Origin: Streptosporangiales bacterium
GTDB lineage: Bacteria; Actinomycetota; Actinomycetes; Streptosporangiales; WHSR01
NCBI GenBank assembly: GCA_009379995.1
Contig: WHSR01000004.1
Span: 64,078 to 128,077 of the forward strand
Reading direction: 5' to 3'
Length of the DNA: 64,000 nucleotides
Shown here: positions 9,729 to 17,772 of the stretch, piece by piece
Position numbering within the stretch: position 1 is the first letter of the stretch
Layout: every line of letters starts with the position of its first letter
Made by a program: the position numbers and the translations under genes
Notes under the pieces: model-generated
Databases searched by the model: none
What the model was told of the DNA's origin: nothing
Seen by the model: only the letters and a program-made list of their open reading frames with translations

Positions 9729-10493
9729 TTACGGCCGGGCCCTCGCCGCCCAGATGGCGTCCGGGTGAAACCCGACGGGAAGCTCCAGGTCGTGTGCCTG
9801 AAGTAGCTCGTCGTCGACAAGGACGTCGCGGATGGGACCGTCGGTGACCACCCGTCCGGCGTCGATGATGACCGCCCGGTCGCAGAGCTGGAGGGCGTAC
9901 GGGAGGTCGTGTGTGACCATGACCAACGTCTGCCGAAGAGACCCGAGAATCTCGCCGAACTCGCGCCGACCCCGCGGATCCAGGTTGCTGGACGGCTCGT
10001 CCAGGACGAGAACGTCGGGCTCCATGCTCAGCACCGTCGCGGTCGCCACGCGCTTGCGCTGCCCGAAGGACAGGTAGTGCGGCGGGCGCTCGCCGGCACC
10101 GCTCATGCCGACCATGGCGAGCGCACCCTCCACCCGGACGCGGATCTCCTCCTTGGACAGCCCCAGGTTGGCCGGGCCGAAGCCGACGTCCTGAGCGACG
10201 GTGGGCATGAACAACATGTCGTCGGGGTCTTGGAAGACCACTCCGACCCGGCGACGGACCTCCTGCAGGGTCTTGCGGTCGACAGGCTCGCCGCAGACCC
10301 GTACGGAGCCCTGCTGCGGCGTGAGGATCCCGTTGAGATGCAGGCAGAACGTGGACTTACCGGCGCCGTTGGGGCCGAGCACGGCTACCCGCTCCCCGTC
10401 CTCGACCCGCAGGGAGAACCCGTCGAGGGCGGCGTGCCCGTCCGGATAGGCGAAGTGGACGTCGTCGAGTTCGAAGGCGGGCGGAACGCTCAT
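9729..10493 (-). CDS. cbiO: ECF-type cobalt/nickel transporter ATPase (CbiO/NikO)
   Basis: ATP-binding subunit of an energy-coupling-factor importer for cobalt or nickel. The 254-residue protein has Walker A GPNGAGKST, the signature YLSFGQRKRVATATVL, Walker B VLVLDEPSSNLD and the switch histidine in VMVTHDLPYAL. It is the last gene of the four-gene operon and its ATG overlaps the end of the CbiQ gene. Two copies normally form a homodimer that powers the T component. Metal choice is discussed under the upstream regulatory site. Confidence 0.93.
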   Translation of the reverse strand: MSVPPAFELDDVHFAYPDGHAALDGFSLRVEDGERVAVLGPNGAGKSTFCLHLNGILTPQQGSVRVCGEPVDRKTLQEVRRRVGVVFQDPDDMLFMPTVAQDVGFGPANLGLSKEEIRVRVEGALAMVGMSGAGERPPHYLSFGQRKRVATATVLSMEPDVLVLDEPSSNLDPRGRREFGEILGSLRQTLVMVTHDLPYALQLCDRAVIIDAGRVVTDGPIRDVLVDDELLQAHDLELPVGFHPDAIWAARARP

Positions 10494-11221
10494 GGCAGAA
10501 CCACCCGGGCGACTACCAGCATGGCGGCGAGGCCGGCCAGGAAGAAGACATCGGACCGGCGCAGCGTGAGCGGCACCTCGAGTCCTTCCGGGATGCTGCC
10601 GGCGTAGCCACGGCTGAGCATCGCCAGGTAGACACGCTCACCCCGGCCGAGCGCGCGCAGGAACAGGGTGGCGATCAGCGGCCCGCCCGATGCCGCCTGC
10701 CATATCCAGCTCGCGGAGTAGCCGCGGGCCTCCCGGGCCGTCTTCATGCGCGCCACCTCGTCCGCGAGTACGTGCAGGTACCGCCACATGAAGGACACGA
10801 TCCCCAGCAGCAGCGCGGGCGCACGCAACGCCGCGAAGCCCTGCAGCAACCGCGGAAACGGCGTGGTGGAACTCAGGATGATCATGGCGAGCACGCCAAT
10901 GGTGATCTTCGCTCCCACGGTGATCGCGAGCCGAACCCCGTCCTCGGCGGTAAACGGAAGGATAGCCGCCGCGAGGAGGAACGGGATCTCGACGTTCATC
11001 CGGCGGACCACGTGCAGGGGCGGGAGCCGCGCGGCCGCGGCCAGCACGAACAGAGCCGCAAGCACGCTCGCGAACACCAGCCACGCCCCGGTCGGCGTGG
11101 TGACGGCGACGACGACGAGCCCGATCAGCCCAACGATCTTCACGCGGGGGTCGAGCCGGTGTACGGGGGAGTGTCCGGCCGCTACCGACTCGAGGTCGGC
11201 TCCGCCATGGGTCCCACCCAC
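10490..11221 (-). CDS. cbiQ: ECF transporter T component (CbiQ/NikQ)
   Basis: Transmembrane coupling subunit of the cobalt/nickel importer; it links the substrate-binding M/N subunits to the ATPase. The GTG at 11221 gives MGGTHGGADLESVAAGHSP, five bases after the CbiN stop, with AAAGGAG upstream; the longer open frame overlaps CbiN. The product is 243 residues with about five hydrophobic helices. Two coupling-helix motifs are visible: AREARGYS and LAMLSRGYAG, matching the A-R-G signature of the family. Confidence 0.92.
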   Translation of the reverse strand: MGGTHGGADLESVAAGHSPVHRLDPRVKIVGLIGLVVVAVTTPTGAWLVFASVLAALFVLAAAARLPPLHVVRRMNVEIPFLLAAAILPFTAEDGVRLAITVGAKITIGVLAMIILSSTTPFPRLLQGFAALRAPALLLGIVSFMWRYLHVLADEVARMKTAREARGYSASWIWQAASGGPLIATLFLRALGRGERVYLAMLSRGYAGSIPEGLEVPLTLRRSDVFFLAGLAAMLVVARVVLP

Positions 11222-11226
11222 GGAAC

Positions 11227-11580
11227 CTAACGGCTCCTTTCCTGCCGCCGGGTCAACCGGAGAAGGTAGACGAGACCGCTGCCCACGACGAAGGTGGCCG
11301 CCACACCGACCAGGCCGGACAGCGCCACGTTGGTGTAGTCGGCCAGCGCCTCCGGCGCGAGCAGCACGACCGGCTCGCCCTCCTTCTCGGCCAGGCACGC
11401 CTCCTTGTCGGCCGCGTCCCGGCAGACGCTGTTGATCACAACGCGCTGCAACGCGTCCGGCGTACTTGCCGCGAAGTTGGCAAGGACCACCCCCACCACC
11501 AGGGCGACACCCAGTCCGACGACAACGACCGGCCACAAAGACCGCCGACGAGCCGCGTCGGGCTGGTCTTGTTCGCTCAT
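11227..11580 (-). CDS. cbiN: CbiN/NikN-type accessory membrane subunit (PDGLE-like)
   Basis: Small auxiliary subunit of CbiMNQO/NikMNQO importers that helps the M subunit bind metal. The 117-residue protein has two membrane helices (near residues 15-33 and 86-105) flanking an extracytoplasmic loop. The sequence ASTPDALQ just after the first helix resembles the PDGLE motif of this family. The ATG overlaps the CbiM stop (ATGA). The loop has a cysteine pair (CRDAADKEAC) that could be structural; that is inference. Confidence 0.8.
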   Translation of the reverse strand: MSEQDQPDAARRRSLWPVVVVGLGVALVVGVVLANFAASTPDALQRVVINSVCRDAADKEACLAEKEGEPVVLLAPEALADYTNVALSGLVGVAATFVVGSGLVYLLRLTRRQERSR

Positions 11581-12251
11581 GTTGCAGGTGCTCCCTTCTC
11601 CGTCGGCCTGGGGGGCAGGAGATCACGGGTGGCCATGAGGTCCGGGCGGGTACGCATCACCGCCGCCACCACGGCGGTGGTCACCACCGCTTCGCCGACG
11701 CCGACGACCATGTGGACTCCGACCATGATCGGATAGGCCTGCACCGGCAGCGGCCCGCCGGTCACGACGAAGACCGCTGCCAACAACGCCGCGAGGACGA
11801 TGCTGAGCCAGGCGGTGACCGCTGTCGTACCCAGGAAGGCACCCCTGGTTCGCGGGAGAGCGCCGACGACGGCGCGGAAGAAGTAGTAGCCGCCCACGGC
11901 CGGGAGGAAACCCATCATGATGACGTTCGCACCGAGCGCGGTGATACCTCCGTCCGCGAAGGCGAGCGCCTGGACGACGTAGACGACGGTCTCCACCAGC
12001 GCGCCTAGCCATGGGCCGAGCAAGATGCCGGCGAGCGCACCGCCGAGCAGGTGGGCGCTGGTGCCACCGGCGATAGGAAACGTCACCATCTGCGCCGCGA
12101 AGATGAACGCCGCCGTGACCCCCACCATCGGGATCTGCCGGTCGTCGAGCTCGTGGCGGGACTTGCGCAGGGCCACCCCGACGAGCCCCGCACCCGTCAC
12201 CCCGGTTGCCACCGCGGTCGGCGCGTAGATGAGGCCGTCCGGTATGTGCAT
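11577..12251 (-). CDS. cbiM: cobalt/nickel-binding S component (CbiM/NikM)
   Basis: Substrate-specific membrane subunit. It begins MHIPDGLIY, matching the MHIPDG N-terminus of the family, whose free amino end and His2 bind Co(II) or Ni(II); the exact start is therefore functionally fixed. The 224-residue protein has about seven hydrophobic helices and the conserved patch GGTSAHLLGGALAGILLGPW. GGAGGCGGAGC precedes the ATG. It is the first gene of the operon M-N-Q-O. A cobalamin riboswitch, common before cobalt versions, was not seen; Nur-like hexamers are found instead. Confidence 0.93.
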   Translation of the reverse strand: MHIPDGLIYAPTAVATGVTGAGLVGVALRKSRHELDDRQIPMVGVTAAFIFAAQMVTFPIAGGTSAHLLGGALAGILLGPWLGALVETVVYVVQALAFADGGITALGANVIMMGFLPAVGGYYFFRAVVGALPRTRGAFLGTTAVTAWLSIVLAALLAAVFVVTGGPLPVQAYPIMVGVHMVVGVGEAVVTTAVVAAVMRTRPDLMATRDLLPPRPTEKGAPAT

Positions 12252-12320
12252 GCTCCGCCTCCGTAGTGCGTCGGGTGACCCGGCGGGGGCCGGCCGGTCG
12301 CGGGAGGACTTTACCCAATT

Positions 12321-12348
12321 TATGCACCTAGTTGCAAAAGGATTGCAG
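12321..12348 (-). promoter_or_regulatory. Nur-like nickel operator upstream of the M-N-Q-O operon
   Basis: On the plus strand three hexamers follow with exact five-base gaps: TATGCA (12321-12326), TTGCAA (12332-12337) and TTGCAG (12343-12348). The Streptomyces nickel-uptake regulator Nur (Fur family) is known to bind TTGCAA-N5-TTGCAA. On the minus strand the middle hexamer can double as a -35, with TAAAGT 18 bases downstream as -10. The site ends about 70 bases before the cbiM start. This points to nickel-repressed expression and a nickel importer. Confidence 0.6.
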
Positions 12349-12444
12349 TTACTTGTGTAGGGCCGCAGAGCCCCGATCGCCGGACGCCCTTTACTTGACC
12401 TTTAGTCCGTGCCGCCCAGACTTCGCCGTGGAACCCTGGACGAC

Positions 12445-12457
12445 GTACTGTCAGTAC
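12445..12457. promoter_or_regulatory. 13-base perfect palindrome upstream of moxR
   Basis: GTACTG-T-CAGTAC is a perfect inverted repeat with a one-base centre, about 80 bases before the moxR start in the divergent region. It could be an operator for the MoxR operon. No known regulator consensus is recognised. Confidence 0.3.
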
Positions 12458-12473
12458 TCAGCAGGCGAGTCAC

Positions 12474-12500
12474 AAAAAGATGAAGGCCGCCCCGGCCTTC
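12474..12500 (-). terminator. possible rho-independent terminator reading on the minus strand
   Basis: A perfect 7-base stem (GAAGGCC / GGCCTTC, 12482-12500, five-base loop) is followed on the minus strand by a T-rich run at 12478-12474. It would stop antisense transcription coming from moxR before it reaches the transporter operon. No minus-strand gene ends here, so the role is uncertain. Confidence 0.35.
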
Positions 12501-12533
12501 GTTAGGCCAGGACCGTGGGGCTGAGGAGGGCCT

Positions 12534-13514
12534 GTGACACTACGCACGACCGACGCCGGGCACGGCCTCACGGCCTTGACCGAAACCGCGAACCGGATCC
12601 GTGCCGCGATCGAATCCGTGATCGAGGGGAAGCCCGACGCCGTTCGCCTAACCCTCACGGTCCTGCTGGCCGAGGGGCATCTGCTCATCGAGGACGTCCC
12701 CGGCGTCGGCAAGACCATGCTGGCCAAGGCGTTGGCTCGCTCGGTCGACTGCTCGGTTCGGCGCATCCAGTTCACTCCGGACCTGTTGCCCAGCGACATC
12801 ACCGGGGTGAGCGCCTACAACCAGGAGCGCCGGGAGTTCGAGTTCAAGCCCGGCCCGGTCTTCGCGAACATCGTCGTCGGTGACGAGATCAACCGGGCGT
12901 CTCCGAAGACCCAGTCCGCGCTCCTGGAGTGCATGGAGGAGCGCCAGGTCACCGTCGACGGCACGACGTACGTGCTGGACAGCCCGTTCATGGTCATCGC
13001 CACGCAGAATCCCGTAGAGATGGAGGGAACCTACCCGCTGCCGGAGGCACAGCGGGACCGTTTCACCGCCCGGATCTCCCTGGGATACCCCGGGCCGGAG
13101 GCCGAGCTGGAGATGCTCGAGACGCACGGATCCATCTCCCCCCTCGACCAGCTGGAACCCGTCGCCGACGCGCGCGACGTCGCCAAGCTCGTCGAGGTCA
13201 TCCGCTCGGTTCACGTAGCGGAGGCGGCGCGTCACTACGCCATCGACCTTGTCACCGCCACCCGCACCGAGCCGGCCCTGCGTCTCGGCGCCTCGCCACG
13301 GGCGACCCTGCACCTCATCCGGGCAGCGCGGGCGCACGCCGCGCTCAACGACCGCGATTACGTACTACCGGATGACATCCAGGAACTCGCGGTGCCGGTC
13401 CTGGCACACCGGCTGCTGCCCGCCGCCGAGGCACAGATCGAGCGACGCCCCGTGGAACGGACGATCGTCGACATCATCGAGCGGGTGCCGGTTCCGGACC
13501 GACAACGACGCTGA
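12534..13514 (+). CDS. MoxR-family AAA+ ATPase
   Basis: MoxR ATPases act as chaperones, often for complexes with DUF58 and VWA proteins. The GTG start has GAGGAGG upstream. The 326-residue protein carries Walker A GVGKTMLAKAL, Walker B VVGDEINRASPKTQSALL, and the MoxR pattern ATQNPVEMEGTYPLPEAQRDRF, with the AAA lid domain at the C-terminus. It is the first gene of a plus-strand operon with DUF58 and transglutaminase genes, a very common actinobacterial set thought to act at the cell envelope. The substrate is unknown. Confidence 0.93.
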   Translation: MTLRTTDAGHGLTALTETANRIRAAIESVIEGKPDAVRLTLTVLLAEGHLLIEDVPGVGKTMLAKALARSVDCSVRRIQFTPDLLPSDITGVSAYNQERREFEFKPGPVFANIVVGDEINRASPKTQSALLECMEERQVTVDGTTYVLDSPFMVIATQNPVEMEGTYPLPEAQRDRFTARISLGYPGPEAELEMLETHGSISPLDQLEPVADARDVAKLVEVIRSVHVAEAARHYAIDLVTATRTEPALRLGASPRATLHLIRAARAHAALNDRDYVLPDDIQELAVPVLAHRLLPAAEAQIERRPVERTIVDIIERVPVPDRQRR

Positions 13515-13534
13515 GAGCGGGGGACGTCGAGATC

Positions 13535-14836
13535 ATGAAGGCCGCCCTCGCCGGACTGACGACCCGCGGCCGCTCCTTCCTCGCCGCGGGCGTGGCGGCC
13601 ATCCTCTGTGCCCTTGCGCTGGGCGAGAACGACCTCCTGCGGGTCGGCGTTCTCCTCCTCGCGCTGCCGCTGGTCGCGGTGGGATTCGTGGTCCGCTCCC
13701 GCTACCGGCTGGCGTGCCGGCGTGGGGTCGAGCCCTCCCGGGTGACCGCCGGGCGCGACGCTCAGGTGACCATGCATCTCGACAACGTGTCCCGGTTGCC
13801 CACCGGGCTCCTTCTGGTCGAGGACCACATACCGTACGTTCTCGGCGGACGTCCCCGATTCGTCCTTGACAGGGTCGAGCCGCGGGGCAGCCGCCAGCTG
13901 AGCTACCGGGTGCGTTCCGACGTTCGGGGCAAGTTCCGGCTCGGTCCGCTGTCGGTGCGGCTCGCCGACCCGCTGGGCCTCGTGGAGCTGACCCGGTCCT
14001 TCGCCGCTGTGGATACCCTCACCGTTACCCCCGTCATCACTTCGCTGCCGCGTGTCAAGCTCGTCGGAGACTGGGCCGGGGGTGGCGACAGCAGGGCACG
14101 CACCGTGGCCGCCGCCGGTGAGGACGACGTGTCGCCCCGCGAGTACCGCCACGGGGACGATCTCCGCCGGGTGCATTGGCGTTCAACGGCCCGCCACGGG
14201 GAACTCATGGTGCGACGGGAGGAGCAACACTGGCAGAGCCGCGGTGCGGTGCTCCTCGACACCCGGCGTATCGTGCACCGCGGGGAGGGACCCGCATCGT
14301 CGTTCGAGTGGGCGGTCTCCGCGGCGGCGTCGGTCGCGATCCATCTCGTTCGCAGCGGCTTTGGGCTGCGGTTCCTTACCGACGCGGGTGAGATCACGGC
14401 GGGCTTGGGCGTGACGGGCGGACGTAGCGGCGCGTTCGAGGGAGTGCTCCTCGACGCCCTGACGGTCGTGCGCCCCTCCCGCCACAGGTTCCTGCGGGAT
14501 GGCGTGCAGGCCCTGCTGCGCGAGGGCGGCGAGGGGCTCGTCGTCGCCGTCCTCGGTGCGCTCGACCCCGCGGAGGCCCGCGAGCTGGCCGCCGTGCACG
14601 GCCGGGGCGGACACCGTATCGCCTTCGTTCTCGACATCTCCTCATGGAACGCATCGTCGGCGGTACGTCACCCGATCCAGGACTCCCACGAGGAGGCCGT
14701 CGCAACGCTGCGCCGGTCCGGCTGGCGGGTCGTCCCGGTCGCCGAGGGCTGCGACCTGGCGTCGGCGTGGAGTACGGCGGGCGCCATCTCCGCAGCTCCG
14801 GCGCCGTCGCTTCGGGCGGCAGGGAGCAGCCGATGA
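13535..14836 (+). CDS. DUF58 domain-containing membrane protein
   Basis: A 433-residue protein with two N-terminal hydrophobic segments (about residues 15-50) and a DUF58 domain containing REYRHGDDLRRVHWRSTARHGELMV, split here as REYRHGDDLRRVHWRS and TARHGELMVRREE. The family has a von Willebrand A-like fold and is encoded beside MoxR ATPases. The gene begins 20 bases after moxR and its stop overlaps the next start (ATGA), so it is a translationally coupled member of the operon. Function is not established; a role as a MoxR partner at the membrane is inferred. Confidence 0.9.
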   Translation: MKAALAGLTTRGRSFLAAGVAAILCALALGENDLLRVGVLLLALPLVAVGFVVRSRYRLACRRGVEPSRVTAGRDAQVTMHLDNVSRLPTGLLLVEDHIPYVLGGRPRFVLDRVEPRGSRQLSYRVRSDVRGKFRLGPLSVRLADPLGLVELTRSFAAVDTLTVTPVITSLPRVKLVGDWAGGGDSRARTVAAAGEDDVSPREYRHGDDLRRVHWRSTARHGELMVRREEQHWQSRGAVLLDTRRIVHRGEGPASSFEWAVSAAASVAIHLVRSGFGLRFLTDAGEITAGLGVTGGRSGAFEGVLLDALTVVRPSRHRFLRDGVQALLREGGEGLVVAVLGALDPAEARELAAVHGRGGHRIAFVLDISSWNASSAVRHPIQDSHEEAVATLRRSGWRVVPVAEGCDLASAWSTAGAISAAPAPSLRAAGSSR

Positions 14837-17262
14837 GCCGTCACACCCGACTGACCATCCACGCGGCGGTCGCCACCATCCTTGCCTCCGTCGTCCTGTA
14901 CCCCCTCTTCGTCACCTTTGAATGGTTCTGGCCGACGGCCTTCGGTGTGGTCGTGGTGGCCGCCGCCTGCCTGGCCGGGCGCAGGGTCTCGCTGCCCGCG
15001 CCGGTCTGCTCGCTGCTTGGCCTCGCGGCGCTGCTGTGGTACCTGACGGTGGTGTTCGCCGGCTCCGAGGCGACGTTCCGGCTCATCCCGGACCGGTCGT
15101 CGATGGCGCAGCTCCTCGATCTGATGAGGCTCGGCTTCGATGACATCGGGGGGTACACCGCACCGGTACCGGCCCTCACCTCGATCACCTTCGTCACCGT
15201 CGCCGGCATCGGCCTGGTGGCGGTGCTCGTCGACCTGTTCGCCGCGGGGATGCGGCAGGCCGCCCTCGCCGGTCTGCCGCTGCTCGCCGTCTTCAGCGTG
15301 CCGGTGGCCATCCGGGTGGACAGCATCGGCGCGCTTCCGTTCGTTATCGGTGCGATCGGCTTCATCAGCCTGCTGCTCGCCGAGGGGCGGGAACGGCTCA
15401 GCCGCTGGGGCCGCCCGGTGCTGCGACACCGCCGCGGGGACGGGTCGGAGCACCGTACGGCCGACATCCCCGACTCCCGGCCGCTGGCCGCCGCCGGGCG
15501 CCGTATCGGGATGGTGGCGGTGCTGGTCGCCGTGGTGTTCCCGATGCTCGTACCCGAGCTACCGGCTCGCGCCTTCCTCGGCACCGGGGGCCTCGGCGGG
15601 TTCGGCGGCACGAGCATCATCACCGCGCCCAGCCCGATGGTGAGCCTCAAGCGCGACCTCACGCTCCCCCAGGAACTCAAGGTGATGCGCTATCGCACCA
15701 AGGACCAGACACCCGAGTACCTCCGGATCTACGCCCTCGAACGGTTCACCGGGGAGAGGTGGGAGTTGGGACGTGTCCGTGGACGCCCGGAGGACCGGGT
15801 GGTCGGGCAGCAGATCACCCCACCCGGGCTCGGCGACGTGCCGACAACCCCTGTGACAACCGAGGTCTCGATCGACCCGAAGGTCCGGGACCTGAACTTC
15901 CTCCCGCTCCCGTATCCGCCGTCCCGCGTTCAGATCGTCGACGGTGATTGGCGAGTGGATCGAGACTCACTGATGATCTTCTCCACCCGCGACGTCGCCA
16001 GCGGCCGGACGTACCGGGTGACCAGCCTGAGGGTGGACCCGTCCCGCGAGCGCCTGCGCAACGCGCCGCCGGGACCCGCCGAGATACGGGAACGTCACCT
16101 CGACGTGCCGGGCGAGGTACCGGGCAGCGTATGGAAACTGGCCAGGGAGGTCACCGACGACGCCTCCACCCCGTACGGCAAGGCGCTCGCACTTCAGGAC
16201 TGGTTCACCTCGGGCGAGTTCACCTACAGCCTCACTCCGCAGGGAAGCGGCACGTCGGCCCTGACCGACTTCCTGCTGAAGAGCAAGAGCGGCTACTGCG
16301 AGCAGTACGCCGCATCCATGGCGCTGATGGCGCGGATGCTGAACATCCCCGCCCGCGTCGCGGTCGGCTACACGGCGGGCCAGAGGGCCGCGAACGGCGA
16401 ATGGATGGTCACCACCCACGACGCGCACGCCTGGCCGGAGCTGTACTTCCACGGTGTCGGGTGGCTTCGCTTCGAACCCACCCCGGCCGGCCCGGGCGGG
16501 CAGGCCACCGCCACAATCCCCGGCTATTCCGAGGAATTGGTGACGCCGGGACCGGCGACCGGCTCGATCTCGCCAGATAGCCAGACCGGCTCGACCGACG
16601 AGAGCGACGCCACAGCCAATCCGAACGATGACCCGGCGAGCGGTATCGACGGCGGCGCCCAGAATCTGGGCGGCGGAACATCCGCCATTGATGAATCCAG
16701 CAGGCCGTGGTCGTTGCTGGCGCTCACGGCCGGCGTCTTGGCTGTGGTGCTGCTGGTCACGCCCATGGTGGGCCGGTGGATCACCCGGCGCCGGCGTTGG
16801 GCCGCCGCCCGCAGCGATCGGGCCCGCGCCCGGGCCGCCTGGGCCGAGCTCCGCGACGACGCGACCGATCTCGGCCTTCCCTGGCGGCCGAGCGACAGCC
16901 CTCGGGCAACCGCGCGTCGGCTCGCCGAACACCTCGAGCTGGCCGGACGTAACGCTGCGCCGCTCACCCGTATCGCCCTCGCGGAGGAACGCGCTCGGTA
17001 CGCGCCCACCCCGGCGGAGACCGGTGGCCTTAAGGCGGACACCGGGGCGGCGCGGCGAGCGATGGCGGGTACCGCTGGTGCGTCCGCGCGTTGGAAGGCC
17101 AGGCTCTTCCCGGCATCGACGGTCGCGTCGATCCGGCGCGCCGCCCAAGGGATCGGCGGCCTCCTCGCCCGAGTCGACGGGCTGGGCAGGCACGTTCGAG
17201 CGCGGCTCCTCCGTCAGCCGGCGGCCTCGTCGCTGGCCCGTTGGCTCGGCGGCGGTACCTAG
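14833..17262 (+). CDS. transglutaminase-like membrane protein (DUF3488/DUF4129 type)
   Basis: An 809-residue protein. The N-terminal third holds about seven membrane helices, followed by an extracytoplasmic transglutaminase-like core with the Cys-His-Asp type triad: SGYCEQYAASMALMARML (Cys near 489), TTHDAHAWPELYF (His near 532) and WLRFEPTP. A Ser/Thr/Asp-rich linker precedes one more membrane helix near residue 640 and a basic cytoplasmic tail with RARYAP-like ERARYAPT of DUF4129. It is coupled by ATGA to the DUF58 gene. Likely a peptidase or crosslinking enzyme at the envelope; substrate unknown. It ends two bases from the convergent DUF3040 gene. Confidence 0.9.
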   Translation: MSRHTRLTIHAAVATILASVVLYPLFVTFEWFWPTAFGVVVVAAACLAGRRVSLPAPVCSLLGLAALLWYLTVVFAGSEATFRLIPDRSSMAQLLDLMRLGFDDIGGYTAPVPALTSITFVTVAGIGLVAVLVDLFAAGMRQAALAGLPLLAVFSVPVAIRVDSIGALPFVIGAIGFISLLLAEGRERLSRWGRPVLRHRRGDGSEHRTADIPDSRPLAAAGRRIGMVAVLVAVVFPMLVPELPARAFLGTGGLGGFGGTSIITAPSPMVSLKRDLTLPQELKVMRYRTKDQTPEYLRIYALERFTGERWELGRVRGRPEDRVVGQQITPPGLGDVPTTPVTTEVSIDPKVRDLNFLPLPYPPSRVQIVDGDWRVDRDSLMIFSTRDVASGRTYRVTSLRVDPSRERLRNAPPGPAEIRERHLDVPGEVPGSVWKLAREVTDDASTPYGKALALQDWFTSGEFTYSLTPQGSGTSALTDFLLKSKSGYCEQYAASMALMARMLNIPARVAVGYTAGQRAANGEWMVTTHDAHAWPELYFHGVGWLRFEPTPAGPGGQATATIPGYSEELVTPGPATGSISPDSQTGSTDESDATANPNDDPASGIDGGAQNLGGGTSAIDESSRPWSLLALTAGVLAVVLLVTPMVGRWITRRRRWAAARSDRARARAAWAELRDDATDLGLPWRPSDSPRATARRLAEHLELAGRNAAPLTRIALAEERARYAPTPAETGGLKADTGAARRAMAGTAGASARWKARLFPASTVASIRRAAQGIGGLLARVDGLGRHVRARLLRQPAASSLARWLGGGT

Positions 17263-17263
17263 G

Positions 17264-17647
17264 CTAGGGACCCTCTCGCCGGCGGCGCCACCGCGCCTCG
17301 ATCCGTTCCATGAAACCCGGACGCGACGCTCGAGGTTGACGGGGTCCGCGGGCCGGCACGTCTCCGCCGGCCCCGGAAGATATGCGCTTCCAACTGGAGA
17401 AGCCCCACATGCAGCAGGCAAGCATGACGACGAAGCCAACCACCCCAACCGGGATGATCTTCGAAACCACACCAGCCATGAGCAGAGACACGCCGACGAG
17501 GAACCCGAGGGCGGCCTTCAGAACACGCTTCTTGTAGTGGACATGCGGGTCCGTCGCCTTGACCGCATGCGCGAACCTCGGGTCCTCGGCGTACAGCGCT
17601 CGCTCGATCTGGTCGAGCATCCGCTGCTCGTGTTCAGAGAGCGGCAC
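17264..17647 (-). CDS. DUF3040 small membrane protein
   Basis: Actinobacteria-specific small membrane protein of unknown function. The GTG at 17647 gives MPLSEHEQRMLDQIERAL, the typical DUF3040 N-terminus, with GGGAGGGG upstream; a TTG 12 bases earlier is less likely. The 127-residue product has a short acidic N-terminal helix, two adjacent membrane helices (about residues 45-85) and a very basic C-terminus (IEARWRRRREGP). It is last in the minus-strand row after dinB and faces the transglutaminase gene tail to tail. Confidence 0.88.
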   Translation of the reverse strand: MPLSEHEQRMLDQIERALYAEDPRFAHAVKATDPHVHYKKRVLKAALGFLVGVSLLMAGVVSKIIPVGVVGFVVMLACCMWGFSSWKRISSGAGGDVPARGPRQPRASRPGFMERIEARWRRRREGP

Positions 17648-17772
17648 AGCCCCTCCCAACGACAGCCCCTGCGGGGAAATCTGGTGCCGGACGTGGACCC
17701 GGCCGTGGTGATATGCCCAGGATACGAGGCAGTCTCACCCGATGAAAGCGGGCATCGTGGACGCAGGAGAAC

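Noticed and set aside
9391..9806. Plus-strand open frames upstream of mraZ
   Set aside because: No family match, no ribosome site, and they run through the MraZ operator region.
12252..12533. Cobalamin riboswitch upstream of cbiM
   Set aside because: No B12-box or matching pairing elements were seen on the minus strand; Nur-like hexamers explain the region better.
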